A stretch of DNA of 19,176 nt from Gammaproteobacteria bacterium (GTDB lineage Bacteria > Pseudomonadota > Gammaproteobacteria > Steroidobacterales > Rariloculaceae), in the NCBI GenBank assembly GCA_004357505.1, contig SMWC01000054.1:1-19176 (forward strand), in the 5' to 3' direction. The notes under the pieces are model-generated. The model was not told where the DNA came from. It did no database searches and worked only from the letters and a program-made list of their open reading frames with translations. Position 1 is the first letter of the stretch. Every line of letters starts with the position of its first letter. Made by a program: the position numbers and the translations under genes. Shown in pieces: positions 1 through 8,144 of this stretch.

Positions 1-765
1 CGCTCAGGCGGGCGGACCTTCGGTATTTTCGCTGGTATCAGCGACTATCCCGGGACCGAGAACGACTTGGACTTCACGGCAGCAGATGCGATCCGTGTTC
101 GCGACGCATTGATTCGCGGCGCCGGTATGCGACCGGAGGATGCGGTAACGCTCACCGATGCGGATGCGACGGTGGCCAACGTCGCGAGGGCCGTGGCCGA
201 CATTGTCTCCCGGGCGGGCCCCGATGACACGTTTGTGTTCTTCTATTCGGGTCACGGCGATCGTGTCGAGCGTGCCGCGGGACCCGAAATCTCCGACCCG
301 GACGCGCTCGACGAGACGATCGTGTTGTACGACGCGCAAATGCGAGACGATGAGCTGCGTGACCTGTTCGCGTCCATTCGGGCTGGCACGACGTTGTTAT
401 TTCTCGACTCCTGCTTTAGCGGCGGGTTTGCTAAAGACGTGATCTCTGTACCTGGTCGAATGGGTATGTTCTCCTCCGAGGAGGATGTCACTTCCCAGGT
501 TGCGGTGAAATTCCGGGCGGGCGGTTATCTTTCGGTCTTCCTGAGTGAGGCGATCGGCGATGGTTTGGCCGATGAAGACGGTGATGGATCGATCACGGCT
601 ATAGAACTTAGCGAATACGTGCATTACCGTTATCGGAACGATGTGAAATCGACCAATCCCAACGACTTCGTGCGGACCGGTGGCCGGCGATCCGGTTACC
701 AGCACCTGGTCGTCGATCGCGGCAGCGTGGGCCCCTACGATATTCTCTTGACGCGGTCCTTATAA
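1..765 (+). CDS. Caspase-like (peptidase C14) protein, 5' end outside window
   Basis: The reading frame is open from base 1, so the true start lies upstream; 254 residues are visible. The first residues (FGIFAGISDYPG) are the opening beta strand of the caspase p20 fold. The catalytic dyad is intact: His in YSGHGD (codon 253-255) and Cys in LDSCFSGG (codon 412-414). The fold predicts cleavage after Arg/Lys or Asp, but the sequence does not show which. After the p20 core, 571-606 encodes DEDGDGSITAIE, a complete EF-hand-type loop with acidic residues at 1, 3, 5 and 12 and Gly at 6. This suggests calcium control, as known for metacaspases (inference). The protein ends shortly after a QHLVVDRG segment, with no extra C-terminal domain. 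An N-terminal signal or other domain cannot be judged because it is cut off. The next gene starts 77 bases downstream on the same strand but looks functionally unrelated. Confidence 0.88.
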   Translation, partial: RSGGRTFGIFAGISDYPGTENDLDFTAADAIRVRDALIRGAGMRPEDAVTLTDADATVANVARAVADIVSRAGPDDTFVFFYSGHGDRVERAAGPEISDPDALDETIVLYDAQMRDDELRDLFASIRAGTTLLFLDSCFSGGFAKDVISVPGRMGMFSSEEDVTSQVAVKFRAGGYLSVFLSEAIGDGLADEDGDGSITAIELSEYVHYRYRNDVKSTNPNDFVRTGGRRSGYQHLVVDRGSVGPYDILLTRSL

Positions 766-842
766 CGACATCCCGGCGGCGGCGCTCGCCTGGCGCAACT
801 TGTCGATTCTCCAGGAATACGGAGCACGGCAGCCGACTAGCG

Positions 843-2732
843 ATGGATTCGAAGACAAGGAATCAATTCTCTCTCCTAACGCAGCGGCGGTTCGGGCCGT
901 TCTTCGCGACGCAGTTTCTCGGCGCGTTTAACGACAACGTCTTTAAGAACGCGTTACTGATTCTTATCGCGTTTCAGGTTGTCGGAGTGGGCTCGTCCGA
1001 CTCGAACACCTCGATCAATCTCGCTGCGGGAATTTTCATACTGCCATTTTTCCTATTTTCTGCTTCCGCAGGTCAGCTCGCGGACAAATATGAGAAGTCC
1101 TTTCTCATCAGACTCATCAAGCTGTTCGAGATCTCGATCATGATCTGCGCAGCCGTTGGTCTCTATCTGCGCAGCGTTCCATTCCTGATCGGTGTGCTGT
1201 TCCTGATGGGAACGCAGTCGGCGCTGTTCGGTCCGGTCAAGTACGGGATACTCCCGCAGTTACTTGGGGACGATGAGTTGATCGGCGGTAATGGACTCGT
1301 CGGCATGGGAACCTTCATGGCCATCCTGCTCGGTACCATGGCAGGAGGCTTGCTTGTCGGCATTCCGGACGGTGGCACGATCGCGGTCGGAATGATCGTC
1401 GTCACGGTCGCCTGCATGGGATATTGGGTCAGCCGCAGTATTCCGCCAGTGCCCACGGTAGATCCCAGCCTCAAGGTCAATTGGAATGCGCTGACCGAGA
1501 CCTGGCGAATCATTCAATTCACTCGGCAAAGCAGGACCGTATTTCTGTCCGTGATCGGAATCTCGTGGTTCTGGTTTTTCGGCGCCACCTACCTTGCGCA
1601 ATTCCCGAATTTCACGCGCGTGGTACTGCACGGGAACGAACAAGTCGTGACGCTATTGCTGGCGCTGTTTTCAGTCGGTGTCGGTGTCGGATCGCTGTTT
1701 TGCGAACGCCTGTCAGGACGCATGGTGGAACTCGGCCTCGTACCGTTCGGCTCAATCGGTTTGACAGTCTTCGGAATCGACATTTTTTTCGCGGTGCCGG
1801 ACGCCGGTGCGGGAGAGCTCGTCGGCGCGATTCAATTTCTGCAGGCGCCGGGAAGCTGGCGGGTCTCGGCCGATGTCATCCTGATCGGTTTATTCGGCGG
1901 ATTCTATGTGGTGCCACTCTACGCGTTGGTACAGCAGAGAAGTAAAGCCAGTCATCGCTCCCGGATCATCGCCGGTAATAACGTCCTCAACGCACTGTTC
2001 ATGCTGATGTCCGCTGTTATGGCGATCAGTGTATTGGCGGCAGGTCTTTCTATTCCTGAACTCTTTTTGTTGACGGCCGTCCTTAATGGACTCGTCGCGA
2101 TCTACATTTACACGGTCGTACCCGAGTTCCTAATGCGATTCATCGTCTGGATTTTGATCCACACGGTTTATCGGATCCGTAAAGAGGGGCTCGAGCGGAT
2201 CCCCGAGCGAGGGCCCGCAATCTTGGCATGTAACCACGTGAGTTATGTGGATGCACTCGTGATCGCAGGCTGCGTCCGCCGGCCGATCCGATTCGTCATG
2301 TATCACAAGATCTTTCAGATTCCACTACTACGTTTCGTGTTTCGAACTGCCGGCGCGATCCCAATCGCCAGCAGAAAAGAAAATCCGGAATTACTGGAGC
2401 GGGCGTTCGAGCAGATAGCCGATAGCCTGCAAAAGGGTCAACTCGTTTGTATCTTCCCGGAAGGACGTATCACGCGCGATGGCGCGCTGAACGTCTTCCG
2501 TCCTGGACTCGAGCGCATCGTCCAGCGCAACCCGGTGCCGGTTATTCCGATCGCGCTCAGGGGTCTTGCAGACAGCCTGTTCGCCCGTGGCAGCGGGCGA
2601 TCGTTGCGCAACTTTCCGTGGCTGTTGTGGGCTGAGATCGCGCTCATCATCGGTATGCCGGTAGCTCCAGAGGCCGCGACGGCTGGCGGCGTCAGAGAGG
2701 CCGTTGCCGGTCTACTGCAGGACCCCGAGTAG
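843..2732 (+). CDS. MFS lysophospholipid transporter-acyltransferase fusion (LplT-like + PlsC domain)
   Basis: This 629-residue protein joins two activities. Residues about 15-430 are a 12-TM-type MFS permease with LplT-like signatures (FLGAFNDNVFKNALLI near 25-40 and LFGPVKYGILPQLL near 128-141). Residues about 440-625 are a PlsC/LPLAT acyltransferase with the HX4D catalytic motif (H465, D470 in NHVSYVD) and the acceptor-phosphate motif FPEGR (538-542). In Escherichia coli, LplT flips lysophospholipids inward and Aas re-acylates them; fused three-domain versions of about 1100 residues also carry an acyl-ACP synthetase domain. That domain is absent here and is not in the next gene, so the acyl donor would be made elsewhere (inference). 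It should act in the inner membrane, repairing phosphatidylethanolamine or similar lipids. The ATG at 843 has no strong Shine-Dalgarno. The start is supported by the conserved N-terminus following directly. Confidence 0.9.
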   Translation: MDSKTRNQFSLLTQRRFGPFFATQFLGAFNDNVFKNALLILIAFQVVGVGSSDSNTSINLAAGIFILPFFLFSASAGQLADKYEKSFLIRLIKLFEISIMICAAVGLYLRSVPFLIGVLFLMGTQSALFGPVKYGILPQLLGDDELIGGNGLVGMGTFMAILLGTMAGGLLVGIPDGGTIAVGMIVVTVACMGYWVSRSIPPVPTVDPSLKVNWNALTETWRIIQFTRQSRTVFLSVIGISWFWFFGATYLAQFPNFTRVVLHGNEQVVTLLLALFSVGVGVGSLFCERLSGRMVELGLVPFGSIGLTVFGIDIFFAVPDAGAGELVGAIQFLQAPGSWRVSADVILIGLFGGFYVVPLYALVQQRSKASHRSRIIAGNNVLNALFMLMSAVMAISVLAAGLSIPELFLLTAVLNGLVAIYIYTVVPEFLMRFIVWILIHTVYRIRKEGLERIPERGPAILACNHVSYVDALVIAGCVRRPIRFVMYHKIFQIPLLRFVFRTAGAIPIASRKENPELLERAFEQIADSLQKGQLVCIFPEGRITRDGALNVFRPGLERIVQRNPVPVIPIALRGLADSLFARGSGRSLRNFPWLLWAEIALIIGMPVAPEAATAGGVREAVAGLLQDPE

Positions 2733-2790
2733 ATTTCACCACACAACATTAAGCTGAGACGTGACAAAGTGCGGGCCATATCTCAATGAT

Positions 2791-2813
2791 CTCCGCGTTC
2801 GGAGTGCTATAAC
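2791..2813 (+). promoter_or_regulatory. Candidate extended -10 with adjacent dyad upstream of the M23 gene
   Basis: TG-C-TATAAC at 2805-2813 matches an extended -10 element. It lies directly beside a perfect 5-bp inverted repeat, CTCCG-cgtt-CGGAG (2791-2804). No good -35 is seen 16-18 bp upstream. It may be a second, regulated promoter for the peptidase gene, with a leader of about 86 nt. Confidence 0.35.
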
Positions 2814-2846
2814 GAAAGCAGTGTCCCTTGATCGATACGCAGGTCT

Positions 2847-2875
2847 CTGACATGCGCGCCGCAGTCTCATAGAAT
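2847..2875 (+). promoter_or_regulatory. Sigma-70 promoter for the M23 peptidase gene
   Basis: The -35 CTGACA (2847-2852, 5/6 matches) and -10 TAGAAT (2870-2875, 5/6 matches) are separated by exactly 17 bp. Transcription would start near 2882, giving a leader of about 24 nt. That leader contains the AGGAG ribosome-binding site (2892-2896), 9 nt before the ATG at 2906. Confidence 0.65.
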
Positions 2876-2905
2876 AACCACGCTGGAGATCAGGAGTGAC
2901 TGGGG

Positions 2906-3715
2906 ATGAATTCGGTAGCGTTGCTGGCGACGCTGATGGCTGTTCAAGGTCAGGCGCTACAGCTCGGCCAGCCGCATGAGGCCGGCCTGACGTCGATCGA
3001 TGTGACCTGGAACGAGCGCCGTATTCCATACGTCCGCGTCGCCGATCGTTGGATGACCGTCATCGGCATCGACTTGGATACCGATGAAGGCAACTATCCC
3101 ATCGAGGTGTCGCTCCGTTATGCAGACGGGCGAGTGGCAACGCGTACCGATCTCGTCCGAGTGCAAAGCCAGCGCTTTCCCACAACCGAACTTACCGTCG
3201 CACCGCAGTACGTGAACTTAAGCCCGGAGGACCAGGAGCGTGCCGCCAGGGAGTCCCGGCAGATCAATGCGATTTATTCGACGCTAACGCCCGAAGCGTA
3301 TTGGTTACAGCCGTTCCAGGTGCCGATTCCTGGCACCACAGGCGGCCGCAACTTCGGCCATCGGCGGGTATTCAATGGCGAGTCGCGCGCGCCTCATTCC
3401 GGCGCGGATTTATCGGCCGTAACTGGCACGGAAATTTTGGCGGTGAATGCCGGCCGGATTGTGCTGGCGAAGAACCTGTTTTTCAGCGGCAACGCGGTGT
3501 TTATCGATCACGGCTTAGGCGTCTACTCGACTTACCTGCATCTGTCCGAGATGTTTGTGGAGCCGGGCACGATGGTGGAGCAAGGGCAAGTCATCGGTCT
3601 TGCCGGCGCCACTGGCCGTGTTACGGGTCCGCATCTGCATTGGGGCGTGCGTGTTTTAAGCGCGCGCGTCGATCCGTTTTCGCTGTTGAGCCTTGGTGGG
3701 GATAGTACGCCGTAA
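2906..3715 (+). CDS. M23 family metallopeptidase (murein endopeptidase), exported
   Basis: The 269-residue product has a short hydrophobic N-terminus (MNSVALLATLMAVQG...) that fits an export signal, although it lacks the usual positive charges. Residues about 25-90 form a beta-rich region with the pattern WMTVIGIDLDTDEGNYPIEV, seen at the N-terminus of many M23 proteins. The LytM/M23 catalytic domain spans about 145-260 and has every zinc and catalytic residue: H164 and D168 (HSGAD), H212 (YLHLS), and H243/H245 (GPHLHWG). It should therefore be an active peptidase rather than a degenerate EnvC/NlpD-type activator, cutting peptide cross-links in periplasmic peptidoglycan. The start is fixed by AGGAG 9 nt upstream and an in-frame TGA at 2897. 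The next gene is convergent, only 20 nt away. Confidence 0.92.
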   Translation: MNSVALLATLMAVQGQALQLGQPHEAGLTSIDVTWNERRIPYVRVADRWMTVIGIDLDTDEGNYPIEVSLRYADGRVATRTDLVRVQSQRFPTTELTVAPQYVNLSPEDQERAARESRQINAIYSTLTPEAYWLQPFQVPIPGTTGGRNFGHRRVFNGESRAPHSGADLSAVTGTEILAVNAGRIVLAKNLFFSGNAVFIDHGLGVYSTYLHLSEMFVEPGTMVEQGQVIGLAGATGRVTGPHLHWGVRVLSARVDPFSLLSLGGDSTP

Positions 3716-3735
3716 GAGCTTTCTCCGACTGATTG

Positions 3736-4464
3736 CTAAGGGCGCTCACGGAGAATACAGTCAAAGTCGAGCAACTCGCCGCCGTAACGTACCCAACGCT
3801 TCTCGATGACCCACGGTTCATCGAGCATGACCGGGTCGGTGAGCGACATTCGCAGCATCAAGACTGTGTTGTCCTCGACGACCGAGTACTCTTCGATGAG
3901 GGCCGCTTCCTCACTCGTCCAGAAGAACCCTGAGCTCCTGCCGAGCCCCGTCGTCAGGCTATCCGTCTCGACGATGAGCTTGCCGTCCTGATAACGGCCG
4001 ACCGAGTGTCCCATTACAGCATGGGGTGCATCCGGGTCGATGTCCTGCTCGGTCAGAGGCACGGGCCTTATCGTCGCCCATTCCTCGTAGGTAATCGTCA
4101 CGTAGTCATCGTGCGATAAGAAGTTGATGGGATAGGGACTCAGAATCACTCGAACCGCACCGGGGTGTTCACAGCGAACGGCGGGGTCGTCGGCGGGATC
4201 GAATACGGCCATCAGAGCCTCGCCGTGCTCTGAGAGCGCGCGCGGCGCCTGTGCGATGACGCGGCCCGTATTGCCGCTACCGTCCTCCGTGCGCCACCAA
4301 TTTCCTGACAAGTCGGGAGTTAAGTCCTGCGCTGCTGCTGACCCACTCATCAGTGATGCAATCGCCAACGGGACTACGCTCATCAAACGAACGGCACGAT
4401 GCTGTGCGATCTTGGGGTGACGTAAGTTCACGGTCTCTGCGGTACGACAACGGTGATCGAGCAT
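3736..4464 (-). CDS. Exported protein of unknown function
   Basis: I do not recognise a named domain. The 242-residue product from the ATG at 4464 carries a signal-peptide-like stretch at residues 28-45 (MSVVPLAIASLMSGSAAA) followed by AQD. Starting at that internal Met (4383) would leave no basic n-region, so 4464 or an in-frame GTG at 4431 is preferred. The mature part begins PDLSGNWWR and later has GHSVGRYQDGKLIVET. This layout recalls short exported proteins of proteobacteria with a DxSGxW start and a GHSxGRW..G.L.V-T motif, which lack a known activity. It has two cysteines, in VRCEHPG and FDCILRERP. It starts only 6 nt after the acylase stop, so the two are very likely co-transcribed and perhaps act on the same periplasmic substrate (inference). 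Confidence 0.75.
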   Translation of the reverse strand: MLDHRCRTAETVNLRHPKIAQHRAVRLMSVVPLAIASLMSGSAAAQDLTPDLSGNWWRTEDGSGNTGRVIAQAPRALSEHGEALMAVFDPADDPAVRCEHPGAVRVILSPYPINFLSHDDYVTITYEEWATIRPVPLTEQDIDPDAPHAVMGHSVGRYQDGKLIVETDSLTTGLGRSSGFFWTSEEAALIEEYSVVEDNTVLMLRMSLTDPVMLDEPWVIEKRWVRYGGELLDFDCILRERP

Positions 4465-4470
4465 AATCGT

Positions 4471-6849
4471 TTACTCAGCCGGGCGCAGCGTTAATGTATG
4501 GGCGGTGTCTCCAGGCAGGAAGGATTGCGGCTCTCCGCGCACCCACGCCTCGTGGCCGGCTCGATAGAACGAAGATAACGGATGCCCGCTTTGCCCGCCC
4601 GGCATATGAAAATAGCCGTTCGCTTCGTCTCCCGGGGAGACCGCGAAGCGCTCTGACGCGCCGTGATTGCCCTGCTGTAAACGAGGCGTGTGATCACCAC
4701 CCGGCAACGGCCCGTCGTGCATCGTAAGCCACGACGCGAGGAACGGGATCGCATTGGCTAGAGGATGCGTGATTTCGACTCGATTGATTTCACCCCATGT
4801 GCAGTTGACCAGTGAGTCATTGCCACAGCTGGCGATTGTCTTGTCGGCCGTGGCGAGAAAGAAAGCTTGCCAAGTTGCATAAATCGGTGGCAGCAGGTGT
4901 GCGGGCTGCTCGGTTACGAGGCGCCAAATCGGCCCTTCTGACTGGTTGAGGCGTCGGAGCGTCATGGGCTCTACGAAATTTCCACAGCCCGACACGAGTT
5001 CCGACAGAAGCTCGTCGCCGGTCCGGCGGCGAAACTCGCGAACCAGTCGGTAGCCCGCGGTCTCGGGGTCGGCGCGGCCGTTCCACTGGGCGATTTCGGT
5101 GCGTAGTTCAGCGCGCCGCAAATTCCCGGCCAGCGCATTGGAATCAAGTACGGCGAGAAGTAACTCTCGCCAACGCTCATGAAGTAGCGCACGATCGTCC
5201 AACTGGATCGCCAGCATATCCTCGAGTGTCGCGCCGTCCAGTCGCAGCAGGCCATCGCGGATCTGGCTGGCACGAGCGCCCAGCGAATAACCGCCGTTGC
5301 CAATCAGCTCGAGTTCTTCGCCTTGCACGACGCGTGCGTTCGCCGTCCAGATAACACCTGCGTCAGGATTGAGCACGACCGGGTAGTCCGCAGATTCCAG
5401 CCAGCCACGCCAACCGGTTTGTTCGCCGGACCAGGATGACGGTAGCTGGGGGTCGTAGCCGATGCGCAATGGTATGCGCCCCATGATGGTCCAGGCGATA
5501 TTGCCGCTGCTGTCGGCTAACATGATATTTTGTGGCGGTGCGCCCACCGTATGGGCGATGCGTATGGCCTGATGCACATCGCGCGCCCGTTCGAGTTCGA
5601 TAATTTTGAGGTTGCTAGCTTCAGGTTCATGCGCAAGCCAGTGCAGCGCACGTAGCCTGCCCTGACTGTCTGCGCCGACGACCGGGCCCCAAATCGTCGT
5701 GCGGATGTCTACCTGTACCGTAGGCGAGCGCCGCACATCGATCGTCTCGGCGTGGATATCGAACAGACGATAGCCATCGGGTGTCAGGTAAGCGTTCGGG
5801 TTGTCGGGATCCAGATCGAGCAATACCAGATCCGACCAGTCGCCGCGGCTGTTTGTAAAACCCCAGGCCACCGAGCCATTACTGCCGGCCACGACAGCCG
5901 GCGCACCGGGTAAGGTCACGCCCGTGATATCGAGTCGATCGGCAGGGTTTGCTGCATTCTCGACAATCAGGCGCATCCGATACCAGGTATTCGGTACGCT
6001 CAAGTCCAAGTGCATGTCATTGGCGAGGATGGCTTTGCCGGTGGAACTCCGGCGTCCCGCGACAGCCCAGCCGTTGCTCCCGGCGACACGCTCCTCGGTA
6101 GCGCTGAACGTTAACGGGATCTGTCCACGCACATAGTGTTGAGTTTGGTCGGTGCGCAGGTCACAGATGTCCGGACCGGGTATGGGTGGAACGGTCAGAG
6201 CGTCACCGATCAGAGGTGCATCCCATTCCGTGCCTTCATTCAGAACGAACTCTCTCAGCAGGCTGGGCAGTCCGTCATGCAGTATAGCGTAGGCGTTATC
6301 GCGGCTGGCATCGGAATCGTCGAGTTGAAAATACATCGCGTAGTTGACGAGAAGCGTGTCTTCTGGTCGCCAAGGTTGAGCGCGGGCACGCAAAAATATG
6401 TACTCGAAAGGTGCCACTCGCAGCGCCTGTAAGCCCGCGTTGACGCCTTCGGCATAAGCCTTCATGAGTTGCTGCTCCGCGATGCTCACGTTGGTGATCC
6501 GTTCTTGGGCTGTGGTGCGTAAACGGTGTTGCCGGCTTGCCTTGTCTAACTCGATGGCGGTTTTTCCTACGAGCGCCGACAGCTCGCCGGCGGCTACACG
6601 ACGCATGAGATCCATTTGAAAAAATCGATCCTGGCCGTGGAGAAAACCTGTGACTCGAGCGACGTCGAGACGATTGGTTCCCCGGACCGTCGGGACACCC
6701 AATAGATCCCTCTCTACGACGACAGGTGCTATCAGGCCTGCGATCGAGATCGTTCCATCGAGGACGGGGAGACTGCCACGTACGGCCAGATACGTTACCG
6801 ACACGATGCAGATCGCAACGAAAAGAATGACAGTTGTTAGAAGCTTCAT
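4471..6849 (-). CDS. Penicillin acylase family protein (Ntn hydrolase)
   Basis: The 792-residue precursor belongs to the penicillin amidase family (peptidase S45), periplasmic or membrane-tethered. Residues 5-22 are one hydrophobic segment (signal or anchor). The alpha-chain region includes VERDLLGVPTVRG (45-57) and the family signature GFLHGQDRFFQMDLMRR (68-84). Autocleavage should expose Ser258 of GSNGWAVAG (codon 6076-6078) as the N-terminal nucleophile of the beta chain, which continues with ILANDMHLDLSVPNTWY. Family members hydrolyse beta-lactam side-chain amides, acyl-homoserine lactones or related amides; the sequence does not tell which. Length and all visible core motifs match active enzymes. 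The gene is divergent from the GT9 gene and leads a two-gene unit with the small exported protein. The ATG at 6849 has no clear Shine-Dalgarno. Confidence 0.93.
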   Translation of the reverse strand: MKLLTTVILFVAICIVSVTYLAVRGSLPVLDGTISIAGLIAPVVVERDLLGVPTVRGTNRLDVARVTGFLHGQDRFFQMDLMRRVAAGELSALVGKTAIELDKASRQHRLRTTAQERITNVSIAEQQLMKAYAEGVNAGLQALRVAPFEYIFLRARAQPWRPEDTLLVNYAMYFQLDDSDASRDNAYAILHDGLPSLLREFVLNEGTEWDAPLIGDALTVPPIPGPDICDLRTDQTQHYVRGQIPLTFSATEERVAGSNGWAVAGRRSSTGKAILANDMHLDLSVPNTWYRMRLIVENAANPADRLDITGVTLPGAPAVVAGSNGSVAWGFTNSRGDWSDLVLLDLDPDNPNAYLTPDGYRLFDIHAETIDVRRSPTVQVDIRTTIWGPVVGADSQGRLRALHWLAHEPEASNLKIIELERARDVHQAIRIAHTVGAPPQNIMLADSSGNIAWTIMGRIPLRIGYDPQLPSSWSGEQTGWRGWLESADYPVVLNPDAGVIWTANARVVQGEELELIGNGGYSLGARASQIRDGLLRLDGATLEDMLAIQLDDRALLHERWRELLLAVLDSNALAGNLRRAELRTEIAQWNGRADPETAGYRLVREFRRRTGDELLSELVSGCGNFVEPMTLRRLNQSEGPIWRLVTEQPAHLLPPIYATWQAFFLATADKTIASCGNDSLVNCTWGEINRVEITHPLANAIPFLASWLTMHDGPLPGGDHTPRLQQGNHGASERFAVSPGDEANGYFHMPGGQSGHPLSSFYRAGHEAWVRGEPQSFLPGDTAHTLTLRPAE

Positions 6850-6880
6850 AACGCTACGAGGACTCTGGCGTAATCCTAGC

Positions 6881-6898
6881 AGGTTCTTGAAGAAGCCT
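6881..6898. promoter_or_regulatory. Dyad in the acylase/GT9 divergent intergenic region
   Basis: AGG-TTCTT-G-AAGAA-g-CCT is an imperfect inverted repeat (8 matched pairs, one extra base) midway between two divergent genes. The one-base centre makes it a better protein-binding site than an RNA hairpin. No regulator is identified. Confidence 0.25.
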
Positions 6899-6967
6899 CA
6901 GACGGCCACAGCTTCCAGCAGTCCGTTACAGTCGCATTGCTCGATAAGGGAGTGCGCCTTTAGCCGC

Positions 6968-8131
6968 ATGGTCCTGTGGGCTATTATTCGAACTGTCAAA
7001 CCGGCTGAGTCGAGTCACCACGCAGTGCTGCCTTCATTCGACATTCCCCCTGCAGAACTCTGCCTCATCAGATTGTCTGCTATTGGTGATACCTGTCATA
7101 CCGTGCCCGTCGTTCGGGCGATTCAGAAGGCCTGGCCCGAAACGCGATTGACCTGGATTATCGGCAAGACCGAGTACGGTCTGCTGGAGGGTCTGGACGG
7201 GGTTGATTTCGTTCTGTTCGACAAATCCCGAGGACGACGCGCGTATCTCGATGTACGCCGCGAACTCTCAGGACGGCGGTTCGAATTGTTGTTACACATG
7301 CACGCATCGATGCGAGCGAATCTGGTCAGCCTGGTAGTTTCTGCGAACACGAGTCTGGGTTTCGACCGCGCGCGTGGGCGGGATTATCAATGGCTATTCT
7401 GTCGCCATCGTCTCGCCGCGACGCCGCACCAGCACGTTATGGACGGGCTGTTTGAGTTTGCGACAGCCTTGGGGATACGACGCGATGAGCTCCGCTGGGA
7501 TATTCCGCTGGCCGCTACGGACTGTGAGTTCGCGGCGTCGCAGATCGATGCCGGCACGCCGTCGCTGGTCATCAGTCCGTGCGCCGGGCAACGCTTCCGG
7601 AACTTCAGAGATTGGAGCATGGATCGCTATGCGGCGATCGCAGACTACGCCGCGGAGCAGCATGGCGCTAAGATTCTGCTGACCGGTGGTCCCACGGATC
7701 GTGAGCGGAACTATGGGCGCGGGATCGCTGAATTAGCACGTACGGAGGTTGTGAATCTGATCGGCCGGACGACGCTGAAACAACTGTTGGCGTTGCTCGA
7801 GCGGAGCACGGTCGTACTGTGCCCGGACTCCGGGCCCGCTCATATGGCGACTGCGGTAGGGAGTCCTGTGGTCGGCCTTTACGCGACCTCCAATCGGCAT
7901 CGCACCGGGCCGTACAACAGCCAAGCCCTGGTCGTTGATAAATATCCGGAAGCCGTGCGTCGGGAGTTCGGTGGGCCGGTTGAGGGAATCCGCTGGGGGC
8001 GCCGCGTTCGTGACCCTGGCGCGATGAGCCTGATCACCGTCGCTGACGTCATTTCGAAGCTCCGGGCTGCTTTCGAGCAGCAATCTTCCGGGGCCAACCG
8101 AGCCCGTAACACGGTGACGGGTTTGGTGTAA
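6968..8131 (+). CDS. Glycosyltransferase family 9 protein (ADP-heptose:LPS heptosyltransferase-like)
   Basis: The product of 387 residues is a GT9 (GT-B fold) enzyme of the WaaC/WaaF/WaaQ type, which transfers heptose from ADP-heptose to the LPS inner core on the cytoplasmic face of the inner membrane. The N-domain has LIRLSAIGDTCHTVP, whose Asp (D41) aligns with the catalytic Asp of heptosyltransferases. The C-domain has the nucleotide-sugar motif CPDSGPAHMATAVGSPVVGLY. It is somewhat longer than WaaC-type enzymes. The start is uncertain. ATG 6968 has AAGGGAG at 6946-6952 but 15 nt away. An in-frame GTG at 7025 would give 368 residues and an N-terminus (LPSFDIPPAELCLIRL) closer to family norms. 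The frame is open further upstream, but that part is antisense to the acylase gene. kdoO follows within a few bases, supporting a role in the LPS core. The exact acceptor is unknown. Confidence 0.88.
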   Translation: MVLWAIIRTVKPAESSHHAVLPSFDIPPAELCLIRLSAIGDTCHTVPVVRAIQKAWPETRLTWIIGKTEYGLLEGLDGVDFVLFDKSRGRRAYLDVRRELSGRRFELLLHMHASMRANLVSLVVSANTSLGFDRARGRDYQWLFCRHRLAATPHQHVMDGLFEFATALGIRRDELRWDIPLAATDCEFAASQIDAGTPSLVISPCAGQRFRNFRDWSMDRYAAIADYAAEQHGAKILLTGGPTDRERNYGRGIAELARTEVVNLIGRTTLKQLLALLERSTVVLCPDSGPAHMATAVGSPVVGLYATSNRHRTGPYNSQALVVDKYPEAVRREFGGPVEGIRWGRRVRDPGAMSLITVADVISKLRAAFEQQSSGANRARNTVTGLV

Positions 8132-8144
8132 TACTGTGCGCGAC

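Noticed and set aside
1260..1945. Long alternative frames inside the MFS-PlsC gene (both strands)
   Set aside because: Arg/Pro/Ser-rich shadow translations without domain features. The MFS frame is continuous and conserved through the same bases.
6650..6967. Upstream extension of the GT9 reading frame (493 residues in all)
   Set aside because: It runs antisense through the 5' end of the acylase gene and adds about 106 residues unlike any GT9 N-terminus. The family fold begins near 7055.
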